The notes beneath the pieces were generated by a model, which ran no database searches, was not told the DNA's origin, and saw nothing but the letters and a program-made list of their open reading frames with translations. From Microbacterium sp. MYb62 (GTDB taxonomy: Bacteria; Actinomycetota; Actinomycetes; Actinomycetales; Microbacteriaceae), in NCBI RefSeq assembly GCF_002979475.1, contig NZ_PCOY01000002.1, forward strand, positions 248,001 through 312,000: DNA of 64,000 bases. Reading direction: 5' to 3'. Numbering within the stretch: the first letter of the stretch is position 1; each line of letters opens with the position of its first letter. Positions 26,374 to 35,087 of the stretch are shown here, piece after piece. A program made the translations under genes and the position numbers.

Positions 26374-27447
26374 ATGAATGACAACGAAGTCACATCACGC
26401 CGCCCGGCGCGCACCGTCGCGCTCGGAGTCCTGCTCGTCTCCGGACTTGCACTATCGGCCTGCGCAACGCAGGACGCACCTGCCTCGAGTTCGGAGAAGC
26501 CGACGGTGCGGGTCGCCCTCACGGCGAACATCCAGCCGTCGCTCGTCCCTCTCGTCTTCGGAATCGACAACTATGCGGAGAAGCTGGGGCTCGACATGAG
26601 TGTCGACGAGAGCGTCACGATCTTCGACTCCCACACGACCGGCACGCAGACGGTGCTGGGGGGACGCGCCGAGGTGCTCGGGGCATCCGTCGCGTCGATT
26701 CTGACCGTGCGCGAACGCGGCGAGGACTTCCGGATCTTCTGCCCGTACGTCAGCATGGACGACTTCGTGCTCGCGGGCGCGAACGGGGTGACCGAGATCG
26801 ATCAGCTCTTCGACCCGGAGACCCGCGTGGCCATCGACAGCCCCGGCGGTGCCGGTGCCATCATCCTCAACGCCCTCCTCATGGGCAACGGGGAGAAGCG
26901 ATCGATCCAGGAGATCCCGAACCAGCAGATTCTCGAGTCCTCCGGACTGCGGACGACGGCGTTCGCAGCCGGCCAGGTCGATGCCACCGTCATCCACGAG
27001 GATCAGTTCACGTCTGCAGCGACCCAGGTGAAGGATGCGGCGAGGATCGCGACCCTGTACGAAGATGTCGAGGTCTTCGTGAAGGAGGCGCAGGCCGCCC
27101 CTGCGGACTGGCTCGCGGAGAACGGCGAACTGGCCGCGCAGTACTGCGCCACCACCCTCGTCGCCATGCACGAGTTGAAGTCCGACTTCGACTTGTTCAG
27201 CGACGCGGTCGCCCAGTACGTCGAGGAGCCGCCGACGGAGGAGGAGCTGCGCTTGCTGTTCGACCTCATCCAGAAGTACGAGTTCTGGCCCGAGGACGGC
27301 GGGCTCAGCGAGGAGAGCATCCAGTTCATGGCGGATGTCGCGGTCGCGTCCGGAGTGCTCACGGAAGCCCCCGACCTCGCAGACGCCGTGGATCGGGAGA
27401 CTCTCGCTCGAGCCGTGGAGCTCGCGCAGGAGCATATGAGCGAATGA
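26374..27447 (+). CDS. NMT1/THI5-like substrate-binding lipoprotein (importer 1)
   Basis: The 357-residue protein has a lipobox (GLALSAC). The N-terminal domain (VRVALTANIQPSLVPLVFGI) resembles NMT1/THI5-type binding proteins for pyrimidines, sulfonates or nitrate. AIDSPGGAGAIILNALL fits the ligand-gating hinge of that group. A C-terminal helical extension follows. The preceding 135-bp gap has no obvious promoter, so it likely belongs to the importer 1 operon. Confidence 0.8.
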   Translation: MNDNEVTSRRPARTVALGVLLVSGLALSACATQDAPASSSEKPTVRVALTANIQPSLVPLVFGIDNYAEKLGLDMSVDESVTIFDSHTTGTQTVLGGRAEVLGASVASILTVRERGEDFRIFCPYVSMDDFVLAGANGVTEIDQLFDPETRVAIDSPGGAGAIILNALLMGNGEKRSIQEIPNQQILESSGLRTTAFAAGQVDATVIHEDQFTSAATQVKDAARIATLYEDVEVFVKEAQAAPADWLAENGELAAQYCATTLVAMHELKSDFDLFSDAVAQYVEEPPTEEELRLLFDLIQKYEFWPEDGGLSEESIQFMADVAVASGVLTEAPDLADAVDRETLARAVELAQEHMSE

Positions 27448-27508
27448 CGGACGCCCCGCGGCGGGGCTCGCGCGTACGGCATGGGGTACCGGGCGGCTCG
27501 AGGCGCTC

Positions 27509-28693
27509 GTGACGAGACCGGAGCTCCGTGCCGATCTGACCGCGGCGCTCGCCGCAGCCGTGGTGCTCACGGGAGTGCAGGGGTTCGCCCCCGCACTCCC
27601 GCTGATGCGCGTGCAGCTGGGCTTGAGCGACCTCGAGATCTCGCTGCTGATCGTCGGATACCTCCTCCCGGGAGCGCTGTGCGCTTTCCCGATCGGGATC
27701 GTCGCCGACAGGGCGGGGCTGGCGCGCACGGTCTCGGGCGCTCTCATCGTCTTCGGCATCTGTGGTGTGCTCGCGTACTTCTGGCATGACCTCGGCTCGC
27801 TCCTGGCGATCCGTGCTGTGCAGGGCGCGATGTTCGGGGGCGTGCTCGCTCTGACGATCATCGCGACAGGGGCGGCGGGGGACACACAGCGGATCACGTC
27901 GGCGCAGAGCCGTCGGGTCGTGATCATGACGTGCGCGGAGGGCGTGGCGCCGCTGGCTGCAGGCATCGTGCTCGTGAACCTGAGCTGGAACTCGGTGTTC
28001 CTCCTGCAGGCGGTGGCGTTACCGGTGGCTGTTCTCTGTTGCCGCATGCTCCCAAAGAGTGTCCCCGGTGCACGTCGACGGGTCTCGACGGCGGAGATCG
28101 TACGTGCGAGCAGGCGGGCCGTGTTCTCCTTTGCCGGGGCGGCGGTGCAGGCGCCCGGCTTCCTCCGCTTCTTCCTGAAATACGCACTGCTCACGTTCGT
28201 TCCGCTGCTCGCCGCCACCACGTACGGGCTCGATCCTCTGGAGATCGGGGTGATGCTCGCACTCGCCTCTCTGGCGGGGGCGTGCATGGCGGCCGCAGCG
28301 CCGTGGTTCGCCCGCGGGACATCGGTGGGCACTCTCCTGGGGATCTCTCTGACGCTCACGGCGCTGCCGATCGTGCTGGTGCCGGTGGCGGGGCCGGTCG
28401 GCGTGCTCGCTCTGCTGGTGGTGCTCACCGGCGCCGGAGACGGACTGCTGGCGGTGGTCAACAACGTCGTCGTCACGCGCCTCGCCCCGGGGGACGGCAA
28501 GGCCGCGTTCATCGGACTGACGGGCGGGATCCGCAGTGCCGGCAAGTTGAGTGCGCCCCTCGTGGCGGGGCTGCTGGCCGAGGCGATCCCCCTCGGTCTC
28601 ACCCTGGCGAGCCTCGGTGTCTTGGGCCTCACCGCGATCGCCGTCGTCCCGACTATCGCGCGACTGCTCGACGGTGTCGATGATGCGCCGTAG
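27509..28693 (+). CDS. Major facilitator superfamily transporter
   Basis: The 394-residue protein has about twelve hydrophobic segments and the MFS loop 2-3 motif GIVADRAGLART. It starts at a GTG. It lies between two regulated ABC importers and downstream of the binding protein, so it may export or take up a pathway substrate or product. Its ligand cannot be predicted. Confidence 0.8.
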   Translation: MTRPELRADLTAALAAAVVLTGVQGFAPALPLMRVQLGLSDLEISLLIVGYLLPGALCAFPIGIVADRAGLARTVSGALIVFGICGVLAYFWHDLGSLLAIRAVQGAMFGGVLALTIIATGAAGDTQRITSAQSRRVVIMTCAEGVAPLAAGIVLVNLSWNSVFLLQAVALPVAVLCCRMLPKSVPGARRRVSTAEIVRASRRAVFSFAGAAVQAPGFLRFFLKYALLTFVPLLAATTYGLDPLEIGVMLALASLAGACMAAAAPWFARGTSVGTLLGISLTLTALPIVLVPVAGPVGVLALLVVLTGAGDGLLAVVNNVVVTRLAPGDGKAAFIGLTGGIRSAGKLSAPLVAGLLAEAIPLGLTLASLGVLGLTAIAVVPTIARLLDGVDDAP

Positions 28694-28720
28694 GTCGATG
28701 TCCTCCCATCGATCTAATTC

Positions 28721-28735
28721 TGGATCCAGAATCCA
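28721..28735 (+). promoter_or_regulatory. Operator upstream of the second ABC importer (site 6)
   Basis: TGGATCCAGAATCCA is a strong match to the regulon consensus, 61 bp before the importer 2 ATPase start. Only 28 bp separate it from the MFS stop, so it marks a new transcription unit. Confidence 0.7.
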
Positions 28736-28795
28736 ATCCCTGCTACCCTCGTCCCATACCCGATCGACGATGACCGCGGATGAAAGAGCAAACAG

Positions 28796-29626
28796 ATGAC
28801 AGCCTCGCCGGTTTCCCCCGAAGAACACCTCGATACCCCGCTGATCTCGGTCACCGGTCTCTCGGTGAGCTACGACGTCGCGCGGACGGGAAAGAAGCTG
28901 ATAGCCATCGAGAACGTCGACCTCGACGTGTTCGAGGGCGAGTTCATCACGGTGCTCGGCCCGTCGGGGTGCGGAAAGACGACGTTCATGAACGTCATCG
29001 CCGGCCTCGTCGCGCCGAGCACCGGCTCGGTCCTCGTCGATGGGAAGCAGGTCGACGGCCCCGGCCCCGATCGGGCCGTGGTCTTCCAGGACTATGCGTT
29101 GCTGCCCTGGCGCACGGTGTTCGACAACGTGAAGTTCGGGCTCGAGATGCAGAAGGGCCTGCGCACCGCCGACTGGCGCGCGAAGGTGCAGGAGGCCATC
29201 GACATGGTGGGGCTGAAGGGATTCGAGTCGTCGTATCCGCGTGAGCTCTCCGGCGGCATGCAGCAGCGCGTCGGGCTCGCTCGCGCGTTCGTCGCCGAAC
29301 CGCGCATCCTTCTGATGGACGAGCCGCTCGGCGCCGTCGACGCCCTCACCCGCGAGGTGATGCGCGACGAGATCGAGAAGCTCATCGAGGCGACCGGCAA
29401 GACCGTCCTCTTCATCACGCACTCGATCGAGGAGGCCATCCTCCTGGGCGACCGCATCGTCGTCTTCAAGAGTCACCCCGGCGCGATCAAGGAGATCATC
29501 ACGACCGGCATCCCACGCCCGCGCTCGGAACGCTCGGTGCAGCACGATCCCCGCTTCCTCGAACTCCGCGACCACCTCTGGGAGGCGCTGGAGGGTGAGG
29601 CGACGGCGGCGGCGGTGTCGAAATGA
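28796..29626 (+). CDS. ABC transporter ATP-binding protein, SsuB/TauB/ThiZ type (importer 2)
   Basis: The 276-residue ATPase has Walker [11 protein letters not shown]-loop [11 protein letters not shown], signature LSGGMQQR, Walker [13 protein letters not shown] and H-loop ITHSIEEA. It is a paralogue of the importer 1 ATPase. It is coupled by ATGA to two permease genes. The matching binding protein is probably the divergent-strand gene at 32783-33859, since none follows the permeases. Confidence 0.87.
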   Translation: MTASPVSPEEHLDTPLISVTGLSVSYDVARTGKKLIAIENVDLDVFEGEFITVLGPSGCGKTTFMNVIAGLVAPSTGSVLVDGKQVDGPGPDRAVVFQDYALLPWRTVFDNVKFGLEMQKGLRTADWRAKVQEAIDMVGLKGFESSYPRELSGGMQQRVGLARAFVAEPRILLMDEPLGAVDALTREVMRDEIEKLIEATGKTVLFITHSIEEAILLGDRIVVFKSHPGAIKEIITTGIPRPRSERSVQHDPRFLELRDHLWEALEGEATAAAVSK

Positions 29627-30456
29627 CCGCGCTGCTCGCCGCCGGGCCGAACCTCGGCCGAGGCGGAGCCGCCGCCTGGCTCGCGGGTCTGAGCGCCCGG
29701 GGCAAGGGTGCCGTCATCGCGATCGAGGTGGTCGTCCTCCTCGTGCTCTGGCAGTTGGTCGTCGGGGTCTTCGGATGGATCAGCCCGGTCTTCCTCCCGC
29801 CGCCGCTCGCCATCGCGCAGGGTTTCGGTGAGATCGTGGCGAACGGCTCGCTCGCCGCCAACGCCGGAGTCTCGGTGCAGGCATGGCTGACGGGCTTCGT
29901 GCTCGCGGTGGTCGTCGGCATCCCCGTCGGGCTTCTCATGGGTGCCTCGCTTCCGGTCGACCGGGTGATCGGCCCGATCGCGTGGACGATCTACGCCACC
30001 CCGTCGATCGCCTATCAGCCGCTCGCGAAGGCGTGGTTCGGCTTCGGCATCGGTCCGGTGATCTTCCTCGTCACGATCAGCGCGATCTTCCCGATCCTGC
30101 TCAACGTCGCCGCCGGCATGCGCACCACGAACCCCTCGATCATCCGCGCCGCCCGCGTCTACGGCGCCGGACGGATGCGGCTGTACCGCTCGGTGTACCT
30201 GCCGTCGACGGTGCCGTTCCTGTTCGCGGGGCTCCGCCAGGCGGTCGTGCTCGCCACGATCGGCATGGTCGTGGCCGAGCTCGCGGGCTCGTCGAGCGGC
30301 ATGGGGGCACTCATCATCCGCGCCTCGAACACCTATCAGACCGACCAGGCGTTCGCCGCGATCGCAGTCGTCGTGCTGTGGAGCGTGGGCATGACCCAGG
30401 TGGTCACGGCCATCGAACGCGGGGTCGCGCCCTGGACGAAGAAGGGCAAGCGATGA
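29623..30456 (+). CDS. ABC permease, SsuC/TauC type (importer 2, first subunit)
   Basis: This 277-residue protein has six membrane segments and a coupling loop around [20 protein letters not shown]. The start overlaps the ATPase stop. It and the next gene are distinct permeases, suggesting a heterodimeric channel like that of importer 1. Confidence 0.85.
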   Translation: MTALLAAGPNLGRGGAAAWLAGLSARGKGAVIAIEVVVLLVLWQLVVGVFGWISPVFLPPPLAIAQGFGEIVANGSLAANAGVSVQAWLTGFVLAVVVGIPVGLLMGASLPVDRVIGPIAWTIYATPSIAYQPLAKAWFGFGIGPVIFLVTISAIFPILLNVAAGMRTTNPSIIRAARVYGAGRMRLYRSVYLPSTVPFLFAGLRQAVVLATIGMVVAELAGSSSGMGALIIRASNTYQTDQAFAAIAVVVLWSVGMTQVVTAIERGVAPWTKKGKR

Positions 30457-31286
30457 GCGTCGTCTCGGCAACCGGTACCGTCCGCATCGTGCGGCCGCGG
30501 CGTGTGGTGCGCTCGGGCGAGGGCAAGTGGACGCTGCTGCTGATCGGGGTGATCGCCGCCGTGCTGCTCCTGTGGGAGGCGGCCGTCAGCTGGTTCCACT
30601 GGATCCCCGAGGCGTTCCTGCCCGCACCGACCGCGGTGGCGGTGGCGTTCGGGCAGCTCATGGTCGACCCGGAGTTCTGGAGCGCTTTCGCGTTCAGCGT
30701 CACCAACCTGCTGATCGGACTCGTGATCGCGATCGTCGTCGGTGTGGTCGTCGGCCTCGCCGTCGGGTGGTCGCCGGTGCTGCGCTTCATGGTCGCGCCG
30801 TTCCTGTGGGTGCTGTACTCGACGCCGAAGGTCGCTCTCGCTCCCGTGATCATCCTCGCGCTCGGGCTGGGCAGCGAGTCGAAGATCGCCCTCGTGATCC
30901 TGCTGGCCGTGTTCCCGATCCTGCTGAACACGATGGAGGGCGCGGTCACCGTGAACCCCTCGCTCGTCAACGCGGCCAGGGTCTACGGCGCGAAGGGAAT
31001 CGGGCTCGGCTGGAAGGTGATCTTCCCCGCCACGCTGCCCTACAGCCTCTCCGGCATCCAGCGTGGTGCGGCCCTCGGCTTCACGGGCGAGGTGCTCGGA
31101 GAGTTCCTCGGCGGCACCGGCGGCCTGGGGCACCTGCTCGAGTTCGCCGCGTACCAGTTCCGGATGGACGAGGCCATCGCGATGGTCGTGGTCATGGTGA
31201 TCATCGCCAACCTCACGCTGCTGCTCATCTCCGTGCTCCGCCGTCGGCTCGCGCCCTGGTACGACGAGCGCAAGATCGTCGGCTGA
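30453..31286 (+). CDS. ABC permease, SsuC/TauC type (importer 2, second subunit)
   Basis: The 277-residue permease has six membrane segments, and the coupling loop NAARVYGAKGIGLGWKVIFP mirrors the first subunit. It is coupled to it by ATGA and ends the importer 2 operon. A toxin-antitoxin pair and other cargo follow before the likely binding protein gene. Confidence 0.85.
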   Translation: MSVVSATGTVRIVRPRRVVRSGEGKWTLLLIGVIAAVLLLWEAAVSWFHWIPEAFLPAPTAVAVAFGQLMVDPEFWSAFAFSVTNLLIGLVIAIVVGVVVGLAVGWSPVLRFMVAPFLWVLYSTPKVALAPVIILALGLGSESKIALVILLAVFPILLNTMEGAVTVNPSLVNAARVYGAKGIGLGWKVIFPATLPYSLSGIQRGAALGFTGEVLGEFLGGTGGLGHLLEFAAYQFRMDEAIAMVVVMVIIANLTLLLISVLRRRLAPWYDERKIVG

Positions 31287-31364
31287 TCCGCCGTCACGAC
31301 TCCCGGCCTCCGTCTCATGCGCGACGGGGGTCGGGTCTGTTCGGCGGGCGTTCACGCGCGACTG

Positions 31365-31388
31365 AGTGGTACGCTTTGTTGTACCACT
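31365..31388 (+). promoter_or_regulatory. Inverted repeat before yefM-yoeB (likely autoregulatory operator)
   Basis: AGTGGTAC (31365-31372) and GTACCACT (31381-31388) form perfect 8-bp arms, 14 bp before the antitoxin ATG. YefM-YoeB complexes typically repress their own promoter by binding such palindromes. Confidence 0.6.
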
Positions 31389-31401
31389 AGGGAGGTGGAG
31401 G

Positions 31402-31653
31402 ATGTCCGCGATCTCGGCTAGCGAGGCCCGCAAGAGCCTGTTCGGTCTTATCCAGCAGGTGAACGATGACCATGCGCCCGTCGAGGTCGTCTCCCGACGT
31501 GGGAACGCCGTCATCATGTCGAAGGACGACTACGACGCCCTCACGGAGACGGCGTACCTGCTGCGAAACCCTGTGGGTGCAGAGCGACTTCTCTCGGCGA
31601 TCGAGCGTGCGCGCCGCGGTGAGACCGAGCAGCACGATCTGATCGACGAGTGA
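31402..31653 (+). CDS. yefM: YefM/Phd-family antitoxin
   Basis: The 83-residue protein begins MSAISASEARKSLFGLIQQV, the DNA-binding N-terminus of Phd/YefM antitoxins, and continues with VEVVSRRGNAVIMSKDDYDAL. The acidic C-terminus would wrap the YoeB toxin. The ATG at 31402 follows GGAGGTGGAGG; a longer frame from 31366 would run through the operator. Its stop overlaps the toxin GTG. Confidence 0.92.
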   Translation: MSAISASEARKSLFGLIQQVNDDHAPVEVVSRRGNAVIMSKDDYDALTETAYLLRNPVGAERLLSAIERARRGETEQHDLIDE

Positions 31654-31910
31654 CTCGGAGATTGGCCTTCGACCCCCACGGGTGGGAGGACTACACGTAC
31701 TGGCAGGGCCAGGATCGCAAGACGCTGAGGCGGATCAACCAGCTCATCGCCGACGTTCTCCGTGATCCCTTCGAGGGCATCGGGAAACCGGAGCCGCTGA
31801 AGCACGTGCTCTCCGGATCGTGGTCCCGCCGCATCGACCAGACCAATCGCCTCGTCTACTACGTGAGCGATGAGCAGATCGTCATCCTCCAGGCCCGCGA
31901 CCATTACTAG
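31650..31910 (+). CDS. yoeB: YoeB-family mRNA interferase toxin
   Basis: YoeB cleaves mRNA on the ribosome. The 86-residue sequence aligns with E. coli YoeB along its length: YWQGQDRKTLRRINQLI, GKPEPLKHVLSGSWSRRI and the C-terminal HY. Catalytic residues correspond to E48, R67, H85 and Y86. The start is a GTG in GTGA with the antitoxin stop. It appears intact and normal in size. Confidence 0.93.
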   Translation: MTRRLAFDPHGWEDYTYWQGQDRKTLRRINQLIADVLRDPFEGIGKPEPLKHVLSGSWSRRIDQTNRLVYYVSDEQIVILQARDHY

Positions 31911-31975
31911 GACGCATTGCCGAAGGGACGTCGTCGAGTCGACTGTCGGGTTCGTGTGAAGTAGCATCGCTCACC

Positions 31976-32188
31976 ATGGAGCGCTACGGAAAGTGGAATC
32001 TGCTGGGGGCGGCCGCTTTCCTGAGCGTCGGCATCTTCTCGCTCGTCAAGGGTGTGGGGCCGGAGTGGTACTCGTACGTCACTGTGGTCGTGGCGTTTCT
32101 CGCAGCTGCGGGGTGGATTTCTCGCTACGTCTACGAGGTGCGCAAGAGCAAGAACGAGGAGTCCTCAGATCGCGCCTCCAGCACCTGA
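31976..32188 (+). CDS. Small two-segment membrane protein
   Basis: The 70-residue product has two hydrophobic stretches (LLGAAAFLSVGIFSLVKG and YVTVVVAFLAAAGWISRY) and a charged C-terminus. No family was recognised. There is no strong ribosome site, so its reality rests on codon pattern and membrane topology. Confidence 0.45.
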   Translation: MERYGKWNLLGAAAFLSVGIFSLVKGVGPEWYSYVTVVVAFLAAAGWISRYVYEVRKSKNEESSDRASST

Positions 32189-32239
32189 ACCCACTGGACG
32201 GACGGTGCGTGATCTGGCCGTCGTGTTCAGGGGATCGTC

Positions 32240-32707
32240 GTGGCGATCATGGTAGAGCCTGCCCCGCCGATCGATCGAAGCCGTATCCGCGTCAAGGCGA
32301 TGCTCGTCGCGCCGAACGCGCAGAGGACCGCCCACGCGGTCAGCGTCAACGCCGCGACCGCAGAGAATCCGGGCGGATATCACCGGCTCATCGGCGGCAG
32401 CGTCGAGCTCGGCGAGACCCACATCGATGCGGTCCGGCGCGAGGTGCGCGAGGAGCTGTCGGCGACGATCCGTGATCTGAGCTACCTCGGAGTGGTGGAG
32501 AACATCTTCCGGATCGATGGCGAAGTCGGGCACGAGATCGTCTTCTTGTACACGGGAACTCTCGACCCGGAGCCCGCAGCGACGGGCGCGACGCTCACGG
32601 AGAGCGACGGGGCGGTGGTTCCCGTCGTCTGGCGCAACTTCGATGACGACGCCGAAGCGTTGCCTCTGTATCCCGCGGGAGTCGTGGGGCTGTTCGTTCA
32701 GCGGTAG
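32240..32707 (+). CDS. Nudix hydrolase
   Basis: The 155-residue protein contains a full Nudix box at about residues 53-75 (G x5 E x7 REVREEL), the Mg-binding site for hydrolysing nucleoside diphosphate-linked compounds. I chose the GTG at 32240, 6 bp after AGGGG; an ATG at 32249 is the alternative. The substrate cannot be predicted. It is followed by a strong bidirectional terminator. Confidence 0.85.
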   Translation: MAIMVEPAPPIDRSRIRVKAMLVAPNAQRTAHAVSVNAATAENPGGYHRLIGGSVELGETHIDAVRREVREELSATIRDLSYLGVVENIFRIDGEVGHEIVFLYTGTLDPEPAATGATLTESDGAVVPVVWRNFDDDAEALPLYPAGVVGLFVQR

Positions 32708-32725
32708 ATCCCATACCCCGAACAC

Positions 32726-32769
32726 ACGAAGAGGCCCCACCGCCATGCGCAACGGTGGGGCCTCTTCGT
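32726..32769. terminator. Bidirectional hairpin terminator
   Basis: ACGAAGAGGCCCCACCG pairs perfectly with CGGTGGGGCCTCTTCGT around a 10-base loop. The 17-bp stem lies between convergent genes, the Nudix hydrolase and the binding lipoprotein, so it probably ends transcripts from both sides. Confidence 0.8.
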
Positions 32770-32782
32770 ATGAGTCTGCGAC

Positions 32783-33859
32783 TCACGGGTAGGTCAGCGT
32801 GGCCGGTCCCTCGTTGTCGAGCCCCAGGAGCTCCTGCGCCTTGCGGAGGTAGACGAGCTGGTCGGAGTCGAACTCGAGCGGTTCGAGCTTCTGCGTCTCG
32901 ATGGTGGTGTCCCAGGCTTCGTCGTCGAAGTACAGGTTCGGGCAGGCGAGGTGTCCGTCGAGGATCCAGACGCTGTCCGACTCACGCAGCTCCGCGACGT
33001 CGAAGTCGTTGGCCTCGTAGATGTCCAGCGCCTCCTCCGCGTTCTCGGGGAACTCGCCGGGCGCCGGCGCCGTCATGAAGTCGGTGCCCTTCAGTGTTGC
33101 GCGCAAGAACCGGACGAGGGTGTTCGGGTTCTCCTGCGCCCACTTGGTGCCGGCGATCTGCACGTCGTTGGCCCAGTTGCGCAGTGACTCCACGACGATG
33201 TTCGCGCCGTGCTCCTCGAGGGCGGCCCGGTCGTCGGCGTAGAACGGCTGTAGGGCGATCTTGTCGTTGACGAAGAACTCCGTCCACGACTCCGATCCGG
33301 GCCCGGGGTAGACGACCTCGGCGTTGATCGACGAGACGTCCCAGCCCTCTTCCTTCAGCACCTGGGCGCGCTGGAACTCGGCGGGATCGCCGGGGGTTCC
33401 GGCGAGCACGATCGAGGTGCCGTCGAGGTCGTCGACGCTCTTCACGTCGGACTGCACCGCGAAGTCGAAGTTCTGCCGGCAGTAGTGCCCGGAGACCAGG
33501 TCGATCTCGACGCCGCCGCGGATCGCGTCGATGACGGTGCCGGTCGACTCCACGCCGATGTCGGCGCTGCCGCTGGCGACCGCTGCCGTGACGTTGTCGG
33601 CGGTGATGACCTCGACGGTGAGGCCCTCGTCCTCGTAGTAGCCGAGGTCGGTCGCGAGCGTGAACATCGAGTACATCGTGATGTCGGGGAAGGGGATGGC
33701 CACCGTGATGCTGGTGTCCTCCGCCGCGTCGGGTTCGCCGTCGCCGAGGTCGACGGGGCCTTCCGATGTCGGTGTCGACGAGGCGCAGGCGGCGAGCAGC
33801 GTCAGTGCTGCTGCGCCCCCGACCACGGCGATGCCGAGTCTGTTTCGTGTCGTGCGCAT
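32783..33859 (-). CDS. NMT1/THI5-like substrate-binding lipoprotein (probably importer 2)
   Basis: The 358-residue protein has a lipobox (TLLAAC). The binding fold TVAIPFPDITMYSMFTLATD, then VTAAVASGSADIGVESTGTV, is typical of NMT1/SsuA-like proteins. The ATG at 33859 is chosen since it follows GGAGAG and starts the signal peptide. It stands alone on the minus strand, divergent from the oxidoreductase operon, with operators between. Importer 2 lacks a binding protein of its own, so this is the likely partner. Confidence 0.8.
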   Translation of the reverse strand: MRTTRNRLGIAVVGGAAALTLLAACASSTPTSEGPVDLGDGEPDAAEDTSITVAIPFPDITMYSMFTLATDLGYYEDEGLTVEVITADNVTAAVASGSADIGVESTGTVIDAIRGGVEIDLVSGHYCRQNFDFAVQSDVKSVDDLDGTSIVLAGTPGDPAEFQRAQVLKEEGWDVSSINAEVVYPGPGSESWTEFFVNDKIALQPFYADDRAALEEHGANIVVESLRNWANDVQIAGTKWAQENPNTLVRFLRATLKGTDFMTAPAPGEFPENAEEALDIYEANDFDVAELRESDSVWILDGHLACPNLYFDDEAWDTTIETQKLEPLEFDSDQLVYLRKAQELLGLDNEGPATLTYP

Positions 33860-33922
33860 GACTCTCCATTCGGGCAAGTGCGTGCGACTCCTCCGTGGAG
33901 TGGGGCGCCTCACGCGGATTTT

Positions 33923-34023
33923 GGGATACGGTATCCAATTTGGAATCCCGTGTCCATGGTTTGCGGGATATCGTGCTCGAACAGGGTGTAGACGGCTGTG
34001 ATGAAAATTGGATACAGTATCCC
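33923..34023. promoter_or_regulatory. Operator cluster between divergent units (sites 7 and 8, plus a weak site)
   Basis: GGGATACGGTATCCA (33923-33937) and TGGATACAGTATCCC (34009-34023) each match the consensus with one outer mismatch. A weaker copy, GGAATCCCGTGTCCA, lies at 33942-33956. They sit between the binding-protein gene (minus) and the ring-cleavage operon (plus). Confidence 0.68.
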
Positions 34024-34052
34024 AAACAGATTCCCGCGATGAAGAGGTGAAG

Positions 34053-35057
34053 ATGCGTGCCGCCGTGCTGAGCCGTCATGACGTGGACGGGCTGACCGTC
34101 TCGGAGACGGACGTGCCGACATCCGGTGCGGGCGAGGTGCTCGTGCGCGTCGAGACCGTCGGCGTGAATCAGCTCGACCTCAACGTCATCGCCGGCGTCG
34201 GGCCAGGTGCACAGGCGCAGCTGCCCCGCATCCTCGGGATCGACCCCGCAGGCGAGATCGTCGCCGTCGGAGCGGGCGTCGACCAGGCGCGGATCGGGCA
34301 GACCGTCGTCGTCAAGCCCAACATCGCCTGCGGGCAGTGCGCCCATTGCGAGGCCGGAGACGAAGCCGACTGCCCGAAGCAGACCGTCGTGGGCGTGCAT
34401 CGCGATGGCGGCGCGGCCGAGTACGTCGCCGTGCCCACCCGCAATGCGATCGACCGCCGCGGTCTCGATGCCGCGCAGGCGACCGCCGTCGTGCACAGCG
34501 CCTCCATCGTGATCAACGCCGTCCGCACGGTCGCGCTCGCCGCGGGCGACAGGGTCCTTGTCACCGGCGCGGGCGGAACGCTCGGGCGTGCGGCAGTCGC
34601 CATTGCGCTCGCTCGCGGTGCCCAGGTGGTCGCGGCCTCGCGCCGCACTCTCTCCCCGCTCGGCGACGAGCAGGTCGTTCAGGCATCGGGCGCAGCGTCC
34701 CTGGCGGCAGCGCTCGACGGGGGAGAGGGTTTCGACGTCGTGCTCGATGTCTCCGGCCACGCTCCGACCCTGAGTGCCGGGATCTCGGCGCTGCGCTGGG
34801 GCGGCAGAGCCGTGTTCTGCGCGGCATCCGTCGACAGCGATCTGCGCCTCGACGCCCGCGACTTCTACCTGCGCCGCAAGCGACTGTTCGGCGTGGCCAG
34901 CGCGCGCTACGACGACGTGGCCGAGGCCCTCGCGCTGGCTGCCGCCGGTGCGCTGCCCTCGCTCGTCGGCCGGCGCTATGCGTTCGACGACATCGCCACG
35001 GCGTATCGCGATTTCCCCCGCAAGGGCGACGGGAAGGTCGTCGTCGATGTGCGCTGA
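34053..35057 (+). CDS. Zinc-type alcohol dehydrogenase/quinone oxidoreductase (MDR family)
   Basis: The 334-residue medium-chain dehydrogenase has the structural-zinc Cys cluster CGQCAHCEAGDEADC and a Rossmann motif VLVTGAGGTLG. It lacks an obvious catalytic-zinc Cys-His pair in the usual place, so a reductase acting on a quinone or enone is plausible. It leads an operon with a CoA-transferase, an amidohydrolase and a LigB/LigA dioxygenase. The start follows GAGGTGA. Confidence 0.8.
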   Translation: MRAAVLSRHDVDGLTVSETDVPTSGAGEVLVRVETVGVNQLDLNVIAGVGPGAQAQLPRILGIDPAGEIVAVGAGVDQARIGQTVVVKPNIACGQCAHCEAGDEADCPKQTVVGVHRDGGAAEYVAVPTRNAIDRRGLDAAQATAVVHSASIVINAVRTVALAAGDRVLVTGAGGTLGRAAVAIALARGAQVVAASRRTLSPLGDEQVVQASGAASLAAALDGGEGFDVVLDVSGHAPTLSAGISALRWGGRAVFCAASVDSDLRLDARDFYLRRKRLFGVASARYDDVAEALALAAAGALPSLVGRRYAFDDIATAYRDFPRKGDGKVVVDVR

Positions 35058-35087
35058 CCGCCCTCGGTATCGAAGAGGAGACCAGAA

